The notes under the pieces are model-generated. The model had not been told where the DNA came from, ran no database searches, and saw only the letters and a program-made list of their open reading frames with translations. Positions 23,036 through 33,300 of a stretch of 64,000 nt of DNA are shown one piece after another (within the stretch, counting starts at the first letter, position 1; every line of letters starts with the position of its first letter). This DNA comes from Polynucleobacter sp. SHI8 (GTDB lineage Bacteria; Pseudomonadota; Gammaproteobacteria; Burkholderiales; Burkholderiaceae), in NCBI RefSeq assembly GCF_027944005.1, contig NZ_AP027204.1, positions 496,001-560,000 on the forward strand. The letters are read 5' to 3'. Position numbers and translations under genes: made by a program.

Positions 23036-24130
23036 ATGGAAACCTTTAATCATCAAGAACTGCTTCTTTGGATCAAAAGCCAGGCTAAGCAACTTGGCTT
23101 TAGTGAAATGCGTGTTACTGATTTGGATGTCAGTCAAGCATTGCCACATTTGCAGGATTGGTTGGAAAAAGGTCGTCATGGTGATATGAATTATATGATT
23201 GAGCATGCTGATTTGCGAGCCAACCCGCAAAAGATATTACCTCAAGCGTTACGAATATTATCATTTCGGATGGAATATTTACCAAAGAGTTTATTTGAGC
23301 AAAATAACGACTGGAGACAAACTGAGTGGTCCAAAATACATGATCCTCAGGCTGCAGTTGTTTCGGTTTATGCCAGGGGGCGTGATTACCATAAAGTCCT
23401 TCGAAGTAGACTCAAGCAATTGGCGCAGCAAATAGAAGAAAAAATATCCCCACTCAACTACCGGGTTGCTGTTGATTCAGTACCGTTGCTGGAAGTTGAA
23501 TTTGCCAAAAAATCAGGATTAGCTTGGCGCGGTAAGCATACTCTTGCACTCCATAGGGAGGCCGGATCCATGTTTTTTTTGGGTGAAATCTTAATCGACT
23601 TACCCTTACCGATTGATGCACCTATTAGTGATCATTGTGGGCAATGTCAGGCTTGTATCGATATTTGTCCGACACAAGCGATTGTTGCCCCTTATCAATT
23701 AGATGCCAGAAAATGTATCTCCTATTTAACGATTGAACATCGTGGATCAATACCAATCGAATTTAGACCTCTCATTGGTAATCGTGTCTATGGATGTGAT
23801 GATTGCCAACTGATTTGTCCATGGAATAAATTTGCAAGCTCAAGCAATATTGGAGATTTTGATGAGCGGCATCAATTAGGTCAATTGCAATTATTCGATG
23901 TATTTTTATGGAGCAAAGCGACTTTTGAGCAATTGATGCAGGGCAGTGCTATCTACCGCATTGGCTATGAACAGTGGATGCGTAATATTGCAGTGGGATT
24001 AGGCAATCTCATACGACATGATTCAACTAGTGCAGAAATCAAACAACAAGCCCGTCATTCTTTGCAACAACAACATCAAAAAATTAATGATTTAGTCGAT
24101 GAGCATATTGAATGGGCAGTTAGTTTCTAG
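23036..24130 (+). CDS. queG: Epoxyqueuosine reductase QueG
   Basis: I place the start at ATG 23036, giving 364 residues, the normal size; the open frame further left runs antisense into tsaE. Two [4Fe-4S] clusters are bound by C201, C204, C207 and C211 (CGQCQACIDICP) and by C254, C257, C261 and C227 (CDDCQLICPWN). The B12-dependent enzyme performs the last step of queuosine synthesis in tRNA. It shares a two-base divergent start region with tsaE, so their promoters overlap the opposite coding regions. Confidence 0.95.
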   Translation: METFNHQELLLWIKSQAKQLGFSEMRVTDLDVSQALPHLQDWLEKGRHGDMNYMIEHADLRANPQKILPQALRILSFRMEYLPKSLFEQNNDWRQTEWSKIHDPQAAVVSVYARGRDYHKVLRSRLKQLAQQIEEKISPLNYRVAVDSVPLLEVEFAKKSGLAWRGKHTLALHREAGSMFFLGEILIDLPLPIDAPISDHCGQCQACIDICPTQAIVAPYQLDARKCISYLTIEHRGSIPIEFRPLIGNRVYGCDDCQLICPWNKFASSSNIGDFDERHQLGQLQLFDVFLWSKATFEQLMQGSAIYRIGYEQWMRNIAVGLGNLIRHDSTSAEIKQQARHSLQQQHQKINDLVDEHIEWAVSF

Positions 24131-24162
24131 AGCCTAAAGATATAGAGCATTACAATAGGCAG

Positions 24163-24903
24163 ATGGATCAAATCATACAAGAATTAAAAAATGCAGAAAC
24201 TTTTAAGCAAGCCTTTCGCCTTGGTGTAAAAGCAGGTCTTTATGGCCCTGGTCCTGTTTTACTTGCCGGCATGGTTGGCTTTGGGGCGATGAGTCAAGGT
24301 GTTGGCTTAAACGTATTACAGGCTACAGCTATTTCAACGTTTATGTATGCATTGCCAGGTCAAATTGTCTTTATTGAGATGATGTCGATGGGTGCATCAT
24401 CTAGTGTTGTTGCAATTGCCGTTGCATTAACGTCAACCCGTTTTTTAACGATGGTATTGACCTTGTTTCCGCAAATACCAAAAACAAACAAAGAGCCTTC
24501 TAGAATGTTGTCGGTTCACTTAGTTGCGATGAGTGCTTGGGCCTATTGCATGAGAGATTTTCCGAAAATAAAGCCCGAAGTTCGATATGGTTACTTTTTA
24601 GGAATAGGTATTCTGTGCTGGATACTTGCCATACCTGGCACTATTTTAGGATTTGTCTTATCTGAATATGTACCCATCTGGGTAACGATTCCGCTGGTAT
24701 TTGTTAATCCTCTTTTTTTCCTTCTCTCATTTGTGGATGTTGTTATCCCCTTAAATCGAATGGCGATTATTGTTGGAGGTATTGCAGGTGCATTTTTTTA
24801 TCAAATCTATCCAGAAAATGCATTATTGATATCAGGTCTTGGCTTTGGCAGTCTTGTATATGGCATTGATTACCTCAGAAGAAAAAGGAAGACTTCTTCA
24901 TGA
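24163..24903 (+). CDS. azlC: AzlC family branched-chain amino acid exporter, large subunit
   Basis: The 246-residue membrane protein has seven to eight helices and family motifs FRLGVKAGLYGPGPVLLAG and ALPGQIVFIEMM. AzlC and AzlD form a two-part exporter for branched-chain amino acids and analogues. The azlD gene overlaps its stop by 4 bases (ATGA). Confidence 0.88.
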   Translation: MDQIIQELKNAETFKQAFRLGVKAGLYGPGPVLLAGMVGFGAMSQGVGLNVLQATAISTFMYALPGQIVFIEMMSMGASSSVVAIAVALTSTRFLTMVLTLFPQIPKTNKEPSRMLSVHLVAMSAWAYCMRDFPKIKPEVRYGYFLGIGILCWILAIPGTILGFVLSEYVPIWVTIPLVFVNPLFFLLSFVDVVIPLNRMAIIVGGIAGAFFYQIYPENALLISGLGFGSLVYGIDYLRRKRKTSS

Positions 24904-25262
24904 GTGCTATTGAAACTTCTATTGCAGAATTCGGTTGGTGGGCGGTTCTACTATTTGTAGTATTGGGGACCTATTTTTGGAGAGGTCTTGGCGTATTGTT
25001 AGCAGGTCATGTGTCACAAGATAGTGAAGTATTCAAATGGTTGTCTGCTGTTACGTATGCTTTGGTTGGCGCCTTAACATTCAAACTGATTTTGTTACCG
25101 ATTGGTGCCTTAGCTCAGGTCCCCATGACTTATCGGATCATGGTTTGCTGCATCTGTTTAGTTTATATGATGAAATTTAAAAGCGGTCTTAGTCGCGGAT
25201 TAATTCTGGGGAGCCTTTTAATGGCTGCCTACGGATTATTTTTGTCGTATCAATCTACTTGA
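24900..25262 (+). CDS. azlD: AzlD family small subunit of amino acid exporter
   Basis: The 120-residue protein has four predicted membrane helices and a TYFWRGLGVLLAG segment typical of AzlD partners. It overlaps azlC as ATGA, so the two are translated together. Family-level call; transport substrate inferred. Confidence 0.85.
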   Translation: MSAIETSIAEFGWWAVLLFVVLGTYFWRGLGVLLAGHVSQDSEVFKWLSAVTYALVGALTFKLILLPIGALAQVPMTYRIMVCCICLVYMMKFKSGLSRGLILGSLLMAAYGLFLSYQST

Positions 25263-25324
25263 TAAAGAACTATAAAAATTAAGGTTATTTAGCCTTATTG
25301 ATAAAGTGACTTTTATTTCTTAAT

Positions 25325-25343
25325 GAGAATGATTATCATTTGT
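25325..25343. promoter_or_regulatory. Fur box
   Basis: GAGAATGATTATCATTTGT matches the 19-bp Fur consensus closely. The inner 13 bases AATGAT-T-ATCATT are a perfect palindrome. It lies 34 bases upstream of the GTG start of the operon at 25377-28144 and should repress that operon when iron is plentiful. Confidence 0.8.
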
Positions 25344-25376
25344 TTTTGATAAATTGTTTTAAGAAAGGAAGTTGTA

Positions 25377-26294
25377 GTGCTAAATCAAACTCATAAAGTA
25401 AAAAATCTTATTAAAAAAAGTATTTGTGTTGGGGCGTGTATTTTATCTTTCAATAGCAGTGCGGGTGAAGGATATTTTGGGTGGGTGTATAGCCTTGATC
25501 TTCAGCCTGAGGGTAAATGGGAGTTTGAACAACGTTTGCAGCTTACAAGAGGTCAAGCAAGTGGCACATACGATTTATGGCAAGGTAGAACAGAAATGGA
25601 GTATGGCGTTAGTAATGACTTTCAACTTGCAGGATACCTTAACAGTTATTCCATTAACTCTTCTAAAAATTACACGAATAGTGAATATTGCGAACAAGAA
25701 AATACCACTTGTACAGGAGGGTACGGCGTTCCCGGAAGTGAAAGTCATGGAAGTGGCTATGCAAAAACAGGGATTGATGGCGTATCGGTAGAAGGTATTT
25801 GGCGTATCACCAATCCAGTAACCTCACCCATTGGTGTAGGACTTTACCTAGAGCCAACCATTGGCCATTTAAAAAATGCCTTAGAAACAAGACTTATATT
25901 GCAATCCAACTTTTTAGATGATCGCTTGCAACTTGTGGGTAACTTAGTCTACGAAGTAGAAAAATTAAAATTTGATGAAGAGCCTATTGAAGAAACTATT
26001 TTAGATGTAGTTGCAGGTCTTACCTATCGATTCATGCCCAATCTTAATGCCGGCTTGGAATATCGATTCCACAATGATTTTGATGGGTACTCACTGAGTA
26101 ATCAAACCCAAAGAGCTCACTTCATAGGCCCTAATGTTCATTACGCAACAAAAGATTGGTGGATAACTGCTGCTATGAGAACGCAAGTGGGCGGGCAGTG
26201 CTGGGCTCCAGGAACAGCCGAATGCTCTGATGGAAAAGTGTGGGATAGCCATGGCCGTAATGAATATATCGTTAAATTTGGGATGCCCTTCTAA
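25377..26294 (+). CDS. Putative outer-membrane beta-structured protein, Fur-controlled
   Basis: From GTG 25377 (GAAAGGA upstream) the 305-residue protein has a signal peptide ending near NSSAG at residues 26-30. A long stretch of alternating aromatic and polar residues, with a final aromatic Phe (KFGMPF), is typical of outer-membrane barrels. It resembles proteins annotated as DUF6662, but I cannot be sure from sequence alone. Two Cys pairs occur (CEQENTTC and CWAPGTAEC). It is the first gene of a Fur-box operon with an FMN-binding protein, ApbE and a membrane protein, and its stop abuts the next start. Function unknown; iron or flavin-linked transport is inferred. Confidence 0.65.
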   Translation: MLNQTHKVKNLIKKSICVGACILSFNSSAGEGYFGWVYSLDLQPEGKWEFEQRLQLTRGQASGTYDLWQGRTEMEYGVSNDFQLAGYLNSYSINSSKNYTNSEYCEQENTTCTGGYGVPGSESHGSGYAKTGIDGVSVEGIWRITNPVTSPIGVGLYLEPTIGHLKNALETRLILQSNFLDDRLQLVGNLVYEVEKLKFDEEPIEETILDVVAGLTYRFMPNLNAGLEYRFHNDFDGYSLSNQTQRAHFIGPNVHYATKDWWITAAMRTQVGGQCWAPGTAECSDGKVWDSHGRNEYIVKFGMPF

Positions 26295-26830
26295 TGCAAT
26301 GGCATTCCCCTAGTTATCTAGCTGTTATTTGTTTGGCAACTACTGCCCCTTTAGGTCATGTATGTGCGAAGCATTATCTCAGTGTTGATGAAGTCAAACA
26401 AGCCATGTTTAGTGGAGAAGTCTTTACCAAAATCGACATTGAGGTTCCGGAATTGATCAAAGAAAAAATGAGAAAAGAATCTGGCGTGCGACACGCCTAT
26501 CAACAAAAACACATTTGGAAATCTAGTCAAGGATCTTGGTTATTGATTGACGAAGTGGTGGGGAAGCACGAAATGATTACCTATGCAGTTGGAGTTAATA
26601 ACAAAGGGCAAATTCAGGGAGTGGAAATTCTTGAATATAACGAATCATATGGTGAGCAAATACGTGAAAAAAAATGGTTAGAACAATTTAAGGGAAGAGG
26701 AGCTTCAGAGCAGTTGAGATTTAATCAAGAAATTAAAAATATTACGGGAGCCACACTTTCCTCTAAGCATGTCACTAATGGCGTGCAGAGATTGATGGTC
26801 TTATATCGAGAACATTTAAGTAGGATTTGA
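26294..26830 (+). CDS. Periplasmic FMN-binding domain protein (RnfG/NqrC-like)
   Basis: The 178-residue protein has an N-terminal secretion signal (cleavage near VCA-KHY, residue 26) and a C-terminal FMN-binding domain. The ApbE recognition motif T151-G-A-T154-L-S-S157 is intact, so FMN is expected on T154 through a phosphoester bond. Such domains carry single electrons outside the cytoplasmic membrane, as in NqrC and RnfG, but here there is no Nqr or Rnf operon. The gene for the flavin transferase ApbE follows with one base between. The preceding Fur box ties it to iron supply. Confidence 0.85.
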   Translation: MQWHSPSYLAVICLATTAPLGHVCAKHYLSVDEVKQAMFSGEVFTKIDIEVPELIKEKMRKESGVRHAYQQKHIWKSSQGSWLLIDEVVGKHEMITYAVGVNNKGQIQGVEILEYNESYGEQIREKKWLEQFKGRGASEQLRFNQEIKNITGATLSSKHVTNGVQRLMVLYREHLSRI

Positions 26831-26831
26831 C

Positions 26832-27665
26832 GTGAGAAGAAGCAGACCAATGCTAGGTACATTTGTGGAGTTGTGGATTGAGGAAGATCGTTACATCAAT
26901 CCAGAGCAAATGGCATTTAACCAAGAAATTGGAAATGTCGTTTACCAACAAATGGAAAAAGTACAGACTTTAATGTCAAGTCATGACACTTTTAGTGAGA
27001 TTACCCAGTTAAATCGATTATCCAAAACAGCATCAGGAATTATCTGTTCTGTGCATCCCTGGACATATGAAGTATTCATGATTGCTCAGAAAGTCTTTAA
27101 GGAAACAGGCGGATTATTTGATTGTGGCATTGGTCAATTCGCACCATCCTTCCAAAGATCATCAGATCATCATCAAGAGGGCGGAATAGCTTCAATTGAT
27201 TTACTAGAAAACCACCAAATTAGATTAAATCAACATGTGCATTTCGATTTAGGAGGAATCGCCAAGGGTTATGCAGTAGACAGAGGCATAGAAGTATTAA
27301 GAAATTTTGAAATTAAAAATGCTTTGATTAATGCGGGAGGAGATTTAAGAATCATCGGAGGAATTGAGCAGTCTATTTATTTAAAAGAGTCTTTGCATGG
27401 TGATACTTATATTTATATGGGGAAGTTAAAAGACGGAGCAGTTGCAACCTCGTCCACTCGGTTTGGTCGAGATAACAAGAAAGGGGGAATGTCGTATTTA
27501 ATACATCCGAAAACAGGGGAGTGCATAGAAGATGATTTAAGTTATTCGATTGTTGCGTCAACCTGCGTTGTCGCAGATTGCTTAACAAAAGCATTAGCAA
27601 TCGAAAAAAATATTCATGCACCATATTTTGAAACATTTGGAGCAATACCAATCATTGTGGAGTAA
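26832..27665 (+). CDS. apbE: FAD:protein FMN transferase (ApbE family), short form
   Basis: The 277-residue protein starts (GTG 26832) directly at RRSRPMLGTFVELWI, the first conserved ApbE strand. It keeps DLGGIAKGYAVDRGIEVL and NAGGDLRIIGG. ApbE transfers FMN from FAD to Thr in the motif present in the preceding gene product. Most ApbE proteins are lipoproteins of about 330-350 residues; this one has no signal sequence, and the frame cannot be extended upstream because of a stop at 26817-26819. It would therefore act in the cytoplasm before export, or is exported in an unseen way. Confidence 0.87.
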   Translation: MRRSRPMLGTFVELWIEEDRYINPEQMAFNQEIGNVVYQQMEKVQTLMSSHDTFSEITQLNRLSKTASGIICSVHPWTYEVFMIAQKVFKETGGLFDCGIGQFAPSFQRSSDHHQEGGIASIDLLENHQIRLNQHVHFDLGGIAKGYAVDRGIEVLRNFEIKNALINAGGDLRIIGGIEQSIYLKESLHGDTYIYMGKLKDGAVATSSTRFGRDNKKGGMSYLIHPKTGECIEDDLSYSIVASTCVVADCLTKALAIEKNIHAPYFETFGAIPIIVE

Positions 27666-27667
27666 AC

Positions 27668-28144
27668 ATGGAAAGTAAACAGCAATTAGCAGCATCAAAA
27701 ATAGGAAAAATGAGTCAATGGCACAAATATATAAGCTTTATGGGAGTTATTTTAAGTTTGACGACTGGCGTAGTTTGGTTCGTATCAGATGATTTGATGG
27801 GCAAACCGATTCAAGAATTAAGTTTATGGATCAATTTGCATGGCATTGTGGGACATTTGTTTTTATTAATCTTAGGCATGGCTTTGTACCACCATGTGCA
27901 ATTGACCCTCCGCATGAAAAAGAACGTATGGATGGGGGGAGCTTTTATCGCCACATCTTTACTTTTAATTGGGTCGATTTTGGCATTGTTCTACGGACGT
28001 GGAGTTGTTCATGAGCAAGCACATCTATTGCATTTGGTTTCAGGAACTTTAACGGGAGTTGTGTTTTTCCTACACATAAAAATTGGTAAAAAAAGCTTTA
28101 ATAAACAATCCTTCGAAGCGAATCAACAATCAATCACTGCATAA
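27668..28144 (+). CDS. His-rich four-helix membrane protein, possible b-type cytochrome
   Basis: The 158-residue protein has four predicted membrane helices (about 22-40, 56-78, 90-110 and 118-138). Histidines near the helices (H58, H63, H75, H76, H115, H119, H122, H136) could bind heme b, as in cytochrome-b-like proteins. It starts 2 bases after apbE and is the last gene before a strong terminator. In context it could bring electrons from quinol to the flavoprotein encoded upstream. I cannot assign it to a named family with certainty. Confidence 0.7.
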   Translation: MESKQQLAASKIGKMSQWHKYISFMGVILSLTTGVVWFVSDDLMGKPIQELSLWINLHGIVGHLFLLILGMALYHHVQLTLRMKKNVWMGGAFIATSLLLIGSILALFYGRGVVHEQAHLLHLVSGTLTGVVFFLHIKIGKKSFNKQSFEANQQSITA

Positions 28145-28162
28145 ATGTTTTAGTTGGCGTTA

Positions 28163-28200
28163 ACGGCGTATTCATTGGGGTGGATACGCCGTCTTTTTTT
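28163..28200 (+). terminator. Strong terminator ending the Fur-regulated operon
   Basis: A perfect 9-bp stem ACGGCGTAT/ATACGCCGT with a 12-base loop is followed by C and seven T. Confidence 0.9.
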
Positions 28201-28249
28201 CAATCATGAAGATTAGGTAAAATAAAAAATCAATTTTAAGGAGAACAAT

Positions 28250-28669
28250 ATGCCAGCAAATCGTACTTACTTGACTCAACAGGATATTTCCGCAGTTCTA
28301 GCTGCAGCTGAAGCTTATGCTGCGCAAGGTAATTTCGCCGTGACGATTTCTGTAGTAGATGACGGAGGTCACCTATTGGGCTTATTAAGACGCGATGGTG
28401 CAGCGCCTGTAACAGCCTATATTTCACAAGAAAAAGCTCGCGCATCTGCTTTAGGGCGTCGTGAATCCAAGATTTATGAAGATATTATCAATAATGGTCG
28501 GACTGCCTTTTTGGGTGCAACCCCAGCATTACATGGTGTTTTAGAGGGTGGCGTCAATATTGTCGTTGACGGACATACCATTGGTGCAGTTGGCGTTTCA
28601 GGAGTTAAATCCTCTGACGATGCCCTCATTGCTAAGGCAGGAATCGCCGCTTTAGGGATTAATTCCTAA
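28250..28669 (+). CDS. GlcG/HbpS family protein
   Basis: The 139-residue protein matches the GlcG/HbpS family. It opens YLTQQDISAVLAAAEAYAAQ, then has VSVVDDGGHLLGLLRRDGA, EKARASALGRRES and ends in the glycine-rich IGAVGVSGVKSSDDALIAKAG. Some members bind heme or cobalamin; others sit in glycolate or diol operons with unknown roles. It stands alone between a terminator and rhlE with its own AAGGAG site. No signal peptide is seen. Confidence 0.85.
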   Translation: MPANRTYLTQQDISAVLAAAEAYAAQGNFAVTISVVDDGGHLLGLLRRDGAAPVTAYISQEKARASALGRRESKIYEDIINNGRTAFLGATPALHGVLEGGVNIVVDGHTIGAVGVSGVKSSDDALIAKAGIAALGINS

Positions 28670-28690
28670 TTGGCCTCATAATAGAGGGCT

Positions 28691-30073
28691 GTGAACGAAT
28701 TAAATCCAACTCCCCCAACTCTTTCTGTCGAGGAAAGCGCAGCTGAACTTTCCTCAAAAAAGCTTGAGTTTACTCAGCTCGGATTAAGTCCAAAGATTCT
28801 CCAAGCAGTTCAAGAGCAGGGCTATACCCATCCAACCCCAATCCAAGAGCAGGCAATACCGCACGTATTGGCAGGAAAAGACGTGATGGGTGCCGCTCAA
28901 ACAGGAACTGGAAAAACTGCCGCATTTGTTTTACCCATTTTGGAGAAGATTTCTCCCTTCGCCAATACAAGTTCATCTCCTGCGCGTCACCCAATTCGGG
29001 CTTTAGTTCTTACTCCCACCCGTGAGTTAAGTGATCAAGTAGCAGAGAATGCTTTTAAATATTCAAAATATACCGATTTAAGAACAGCAGTAGTTTTTGG
29101 TGGAGTGGATATTTCTTCGCAAACCCAATCTTTGCGAGCTGGAGTGGAATTGTTGATTGCAACTCCAGGAAGATTACTCGATCATTTATCACAAAAAAAT
29201 GCGAACTTGTCGCAAGTGCAAATATTAGTATTAGATGAAGCAGATCGCATGCTCGATATGGGTTTTTTGCCGGATCTTCAACGCATCATGTCGTTGATCC
29301 CATCTGGTCTTAGACAAACATTATTATTTTCAGCAACGTTTTCTCCAGAAATAAAAAAATTAGCGCAACAATACCTAAAAGATCCGGTGATTATTGAGGT
29401 ATCGAGACAAAATCAAACAGCAGATACCGTTACTCAAATGGTGCACTTAGTTGATTCATCGAATAAGTTAAAGGTACTTCAAACGATTTTGCATCAACGT
29501 CAAGTAAAAGGATTACCGACGCAGTGCATTATTTTTGCCAATAGTCGGATTGGCTGTGCACGACTCTCTAGAGCTCTAAGTCAAAGCGGTATCAAAGCAG
29601 AAGCGATTCATGGCGATAAAAGTCAAGTAGAGCGCATGAGTATTCTTGATCAATTCAAGAAAGGGGAAATTGATGCGCTAGTTGCCACTGATGTCGCCGC
29701 TCGAGGATTAGACATACCGAGTATGCCGTGCGTGATTAATTTTGAATTACCATTCAATGCTGAGGATTACGTTCATCGAATTGGTAGAACGGGCAGAGCA
29801 GGAGCTAAGGGTGATGCAATCGCCTTAGTAGACCCATCTGAAATGAAACTACTTGCTGATATTGAAAAATTAACTAAAAAACCGTTAATTAAAATACCAA
29901 CGCCGAGTACTAGTTCCCGAGAAAATATGGATCCATTTTTCTATCTCCCTTATCAATCAGAAGCGGTCTCAACAACTAACCCTGTAGATGAACCAACGAA
30001 ATCTATAACAAAATCAGTTAGTCCAACTAAGGCACTAGGCGCTTTGCTTGGCGGGGCTAAAAAAACTAAGTAA
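28691..30073 (+). CDS. rhlE: DEAD-box RNA helicase, RhlE type
   Basis: The 460-residue protein (GTG start) has a Q motif FTQLGLSPKILQAVQEQGYTHPTPIQ split over the start of the core. It also has Walker A AQTGTGKTAAF, PTRELSDQV, the DEAD box VLDEADRMLDMGF, SAT, and HRIGRTGRAG. The helicase core is complete and a short Ser/Thr/Lys-rich tail follows. RhlE unwinds short RNA duplexes in ribosome assembly and RNA decay. The start lies 21 bases after the GlcG-like stop. Confidence 0.93.
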   Translation: MNELNPTPPTLSVEESAAELSSKKLEFTQLGLSPKILQAVQEQGYTHPTPIQEQAIPHVLAGKDVMGAAQTGTGKTAAFVLPILEKISPFANTSSSPARHPIRALVLTPTRELSDQVAENAFKYSKYTDLRTAVVFGGVDISSQTQSLRAGVELLIATPGRLLDHLSQKNANLSQVQILVLDEADRMLDMGFLPDLQRIMSLIPSGLRQTLLFSATFSPEIKKLAQQYLKDPVIIEVSRQNQTADTVTQMVHLVDSSNKLKVLQTILHQRQVKGLPTQCIIFANSRIGCARLSRALSQSGIKAEAIHGDKSQVERMSILDQFKKGEIDALVATDVAARGLDIPSMPCVINFELPFNAEDYVHRIGRTGRAGAKGDAIALVDPSEMKLLADIEKLTKKPLIKIPTPSTSSRENMDPFFYLPYQSEAVSTTNPVDEPTKSITKSVSPTKALGALLGGAKKTK

Positions 30074-30321
30074 AAACTGCCAAGCCCCGATTGCTTGCTC
30101 TTGCGCTCGTGTTGTCTTGGACTCCAAACGCCACCCCTAACAACATGGTTTATCCTTTTTTGCAATCATTCTCTACCCACGTCAGCCATATACCGCAAGC
30201 TACTTTCGTATTGAGCTAACTAGTAAGGGCAGTTGCGAGCGAACCATCGGTCAAAAGCCCTGTAGGAGAGGGTGTGAAGCGATCGTGATAAGAGGTTCTC
30301 AACATCGTTAAAATAGAAGTC
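30074..30321. other. Non-coding gap between rhlE and dnaE
   Basis: This 248-base gap is richer in GC than most intergenic DNA here, and a short inverted repeat CAAGC..GCTTG lies near its left end (30081-30098). It probably carries the dnaE promoter. I find no convincing gene or terminator; an unknown structured RNA cannot be excluded. Confidence 0.35.
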
Positions 30322-33300
30322 ATGCCAAGTCCAAATTTTGTTCATTTACGTCTGCATTCTGAATATTCCATTGTTGATGGAATAGTTCGGCTAGATGACG
30401 CCATTAAACAAGCAGTCGCTGATCAGATGGGGGCGCTTGCGTTAACAGACCTCATGAATTTTTTTGGTCTTATTAAATTTTACTCAAATGCACGGAGTGC
30501 AGGATTAAAACCAATTGCTGGAGCGGATGTTTGGATTTCGCATCCGACACAAAGCAATAAAGCTCATCGGGCTCTTTTACTGGTTAAAAACACCCAGGGT
30601 TATCTCAATTTATGTGAGCTATTATCCAAAGCCACCCTAGAAAACCAACACTTAGGTCGTCATGAAATACATCCTAGTTGGTTTTCCTTACCAAGTACCT
30701 CCTCCATGGCGAGTCAACAACCCTTTACATTATCTGAAGGATTAATTGTTCTTTCTGGTGGTATGCAAGGAGATATTGGACAAGCATTACTTTCAGAGCA
30801 ATTCGAAGTTGCTGAGCAGTGTGCACGTCAATGGCAGGATTTATTTCCCGGAAATTTTTATATTGAAGTTAGCCGTATCGGGCAAGAGCAGGAAGAAAAA
30901 TATATCCACTTAGTTGCAGCGATTGCAAGTCGTCTCAATATTCCATTAGTTGCCACACATCCCATTCAATTTATGCAACCAGATGATTTCAGGGCTCATG
31001 AAATCAGAGTATGTGTTGCAGATGGAGATCAATTAGGGAATCCAAAAAGGGTTGTTCGTTTTTCTCCAGAACAATATTTTAAGACCACTGAGCAAATGAT
31101 GGAGTTGTTTGCTGATTTACCAAGTGCGCTAGCCAATTCAGTTGAAATTGCGAAACGCTGTAATTTAATATTGCAGTTAGGTAAACCAAAGTTACCTGAT
31201 TTCCCAACGCCTGACGGGCTTACACTAGAAGCTTATCTCGAAAAACAGGCGCACACAGGGTTACAGCATCGTTTATTGCATTTGTACCCTGATACTGAAA
31301 AACGCGATCAGGAATCTGATCGATATATCAGTCGATTGGATTTTGAGATTAAAACCATTATTCAGATGGGATTTCCTGGATATTTTTTAATTGTTGCGGA
31401 CTTTATATCCTGGGCTAAAAACAATGGAGTTCCCGTAGGACCTGGCAGGGGATCTGGAGCTGGTTCCTTAGTTGCTTATTCCTTGGGTATTACTGATCTT
31501 GATCCGCTGAGATATAACTTACTCTTTGAACGCTTTTTAAATCCAGAGCGAGTTTCTATGCCCGACTTTGATATTGACTTTTGTCAGTTGGGTCGTGACC
31601 GTGTCATTCAGTATGTGAAAGATAAATATGGTCATGAAGCTGTTAGTCAAATCGCAACATTTGGCACGATGGCTGCTAGAGGAGCAATCAAAGATGTCGG
31701 TAGAGCTCTGCAACAACCATATGGTTTTGTTGATGGAATTTCGAAGCTGATAGAAGCTAAGCCTGGAGCACAAATCACGATTCAGGAAGCGATGAAAAAT
31801 ACGCCTGCTTTAGATGATTTGTATCAAAACAATGAAGAGGCGAAAAACCTCATTGACCATGCAATACAGCTAGAAGGAATTACCAGAAACGTGGGGATGC
31901 ATGCTGGCGGAGTGTTAATTTCACCAGGAAAGTTGACGGATTTTTGCCCACTCTATTCTCAATCCGGGAAAGATGATCAGAATTCAGGTATTGTCAGTCA
32001 GTTTGATAAAGATGACGTTGAGGCTGTTGGCCTTGTCAAATTCGACTTCTTAGGTTTGACCACTTTAACCATACTTGATCTCACCCAAAAATATATACAC
32101 CAACTTTATCCTGAGAAGAAAGATTGGCAATTAGAGGATATTCCACTCGATGATCCTCAAGCCTTTGATATTTTAAAGGCCGCAAATACCGTTGCCATCT
32201 TCCAATTGGAAAGTCGTGGCATGCAGAATATGCTTAAAGATGCAAAGCCAGACCGCTTTGAAGACATTATTGCCCTAGTTGCTCTTTATCGTCCCGGACC
32301 AATGGATTTGATACCGGATTACATCGCGCGTAAACACCTCAAGCAAGTAGTTGTTTATCCAGATGAGCGAGTCATTCCTGTTCTTGAAGAAACCTATGGA
32401 ATTATGGTGTACCAAGAGCAAGTGATGCAAATGGCACAAATCGTGGGTGGCTATTCTCTAGGCGGTGCAGATTTATTGCGTCGCGCGATGGGTAAGAAAA
32501 AACCAGAAGAGATGGCGATACAAAGCAAAATATTTGCTGAAGGCGCAATGAAAAGTGGCCTCACCCAAGAAAAAGCCGATGAGATCTTTAAAAACATGGA
32601 AGCCTTTGCTGGCTATGGGTTTAATAAATCGCATGCTGCCGCTTACGCTGTTTTGGCCTATCAGACGGCTTGGTTAAAAGCGCATTATGTCGCAGAATTT
32701 ATGGCGGCCAACTTGTCATTGGCAATGGATGATACGGATAAAGTCAAAATTCTATTTGAAGATGCAAAAGATAATCAGCTAGAAATTTTGATGCCTGATA
32801 TTAATTCAGGAGAATACCGTTTCCTACCTATCTTAAAAGAAGAAGAAAAAAACCAAGGAGGTTCTCGAACCATCAAATATGGTTTGGGCGCAGTAAGGGG
32901 TACAGGTGAGAACGCCATCACAGAAATTGTGAGAGTTCGAGCTGAAAAACCTTTCGTACATTTATTTGATTTTTGCCAACGAGTAGACCGTCGCATTGTG
33001 AATCGTCGTGCGATTGAGGCATTAATCAGGGCAGGAGCTTTTGATGGCATTGCCCCAGGTGGTATGGATGGGCGAGCCACCTTACTAGCGTCCCTTCCCA
33101 ACGCGATGCAAGCAGCAGAGCAGGCCATCGCTTCTGCGAATCAGACGAATTTATTTGCGATGCCTGGTGAGGAAGACGGCTCTGAGCCAGAATATATATC
33201 GATCGCACCTTGGATGAAAAAGATGCGCTTACAAGAAGAAAAATCTGCCTTAGGGTTTTGTATTTCAGGGCATTTATTTGATGTCTATGCCCAAGAAGTT

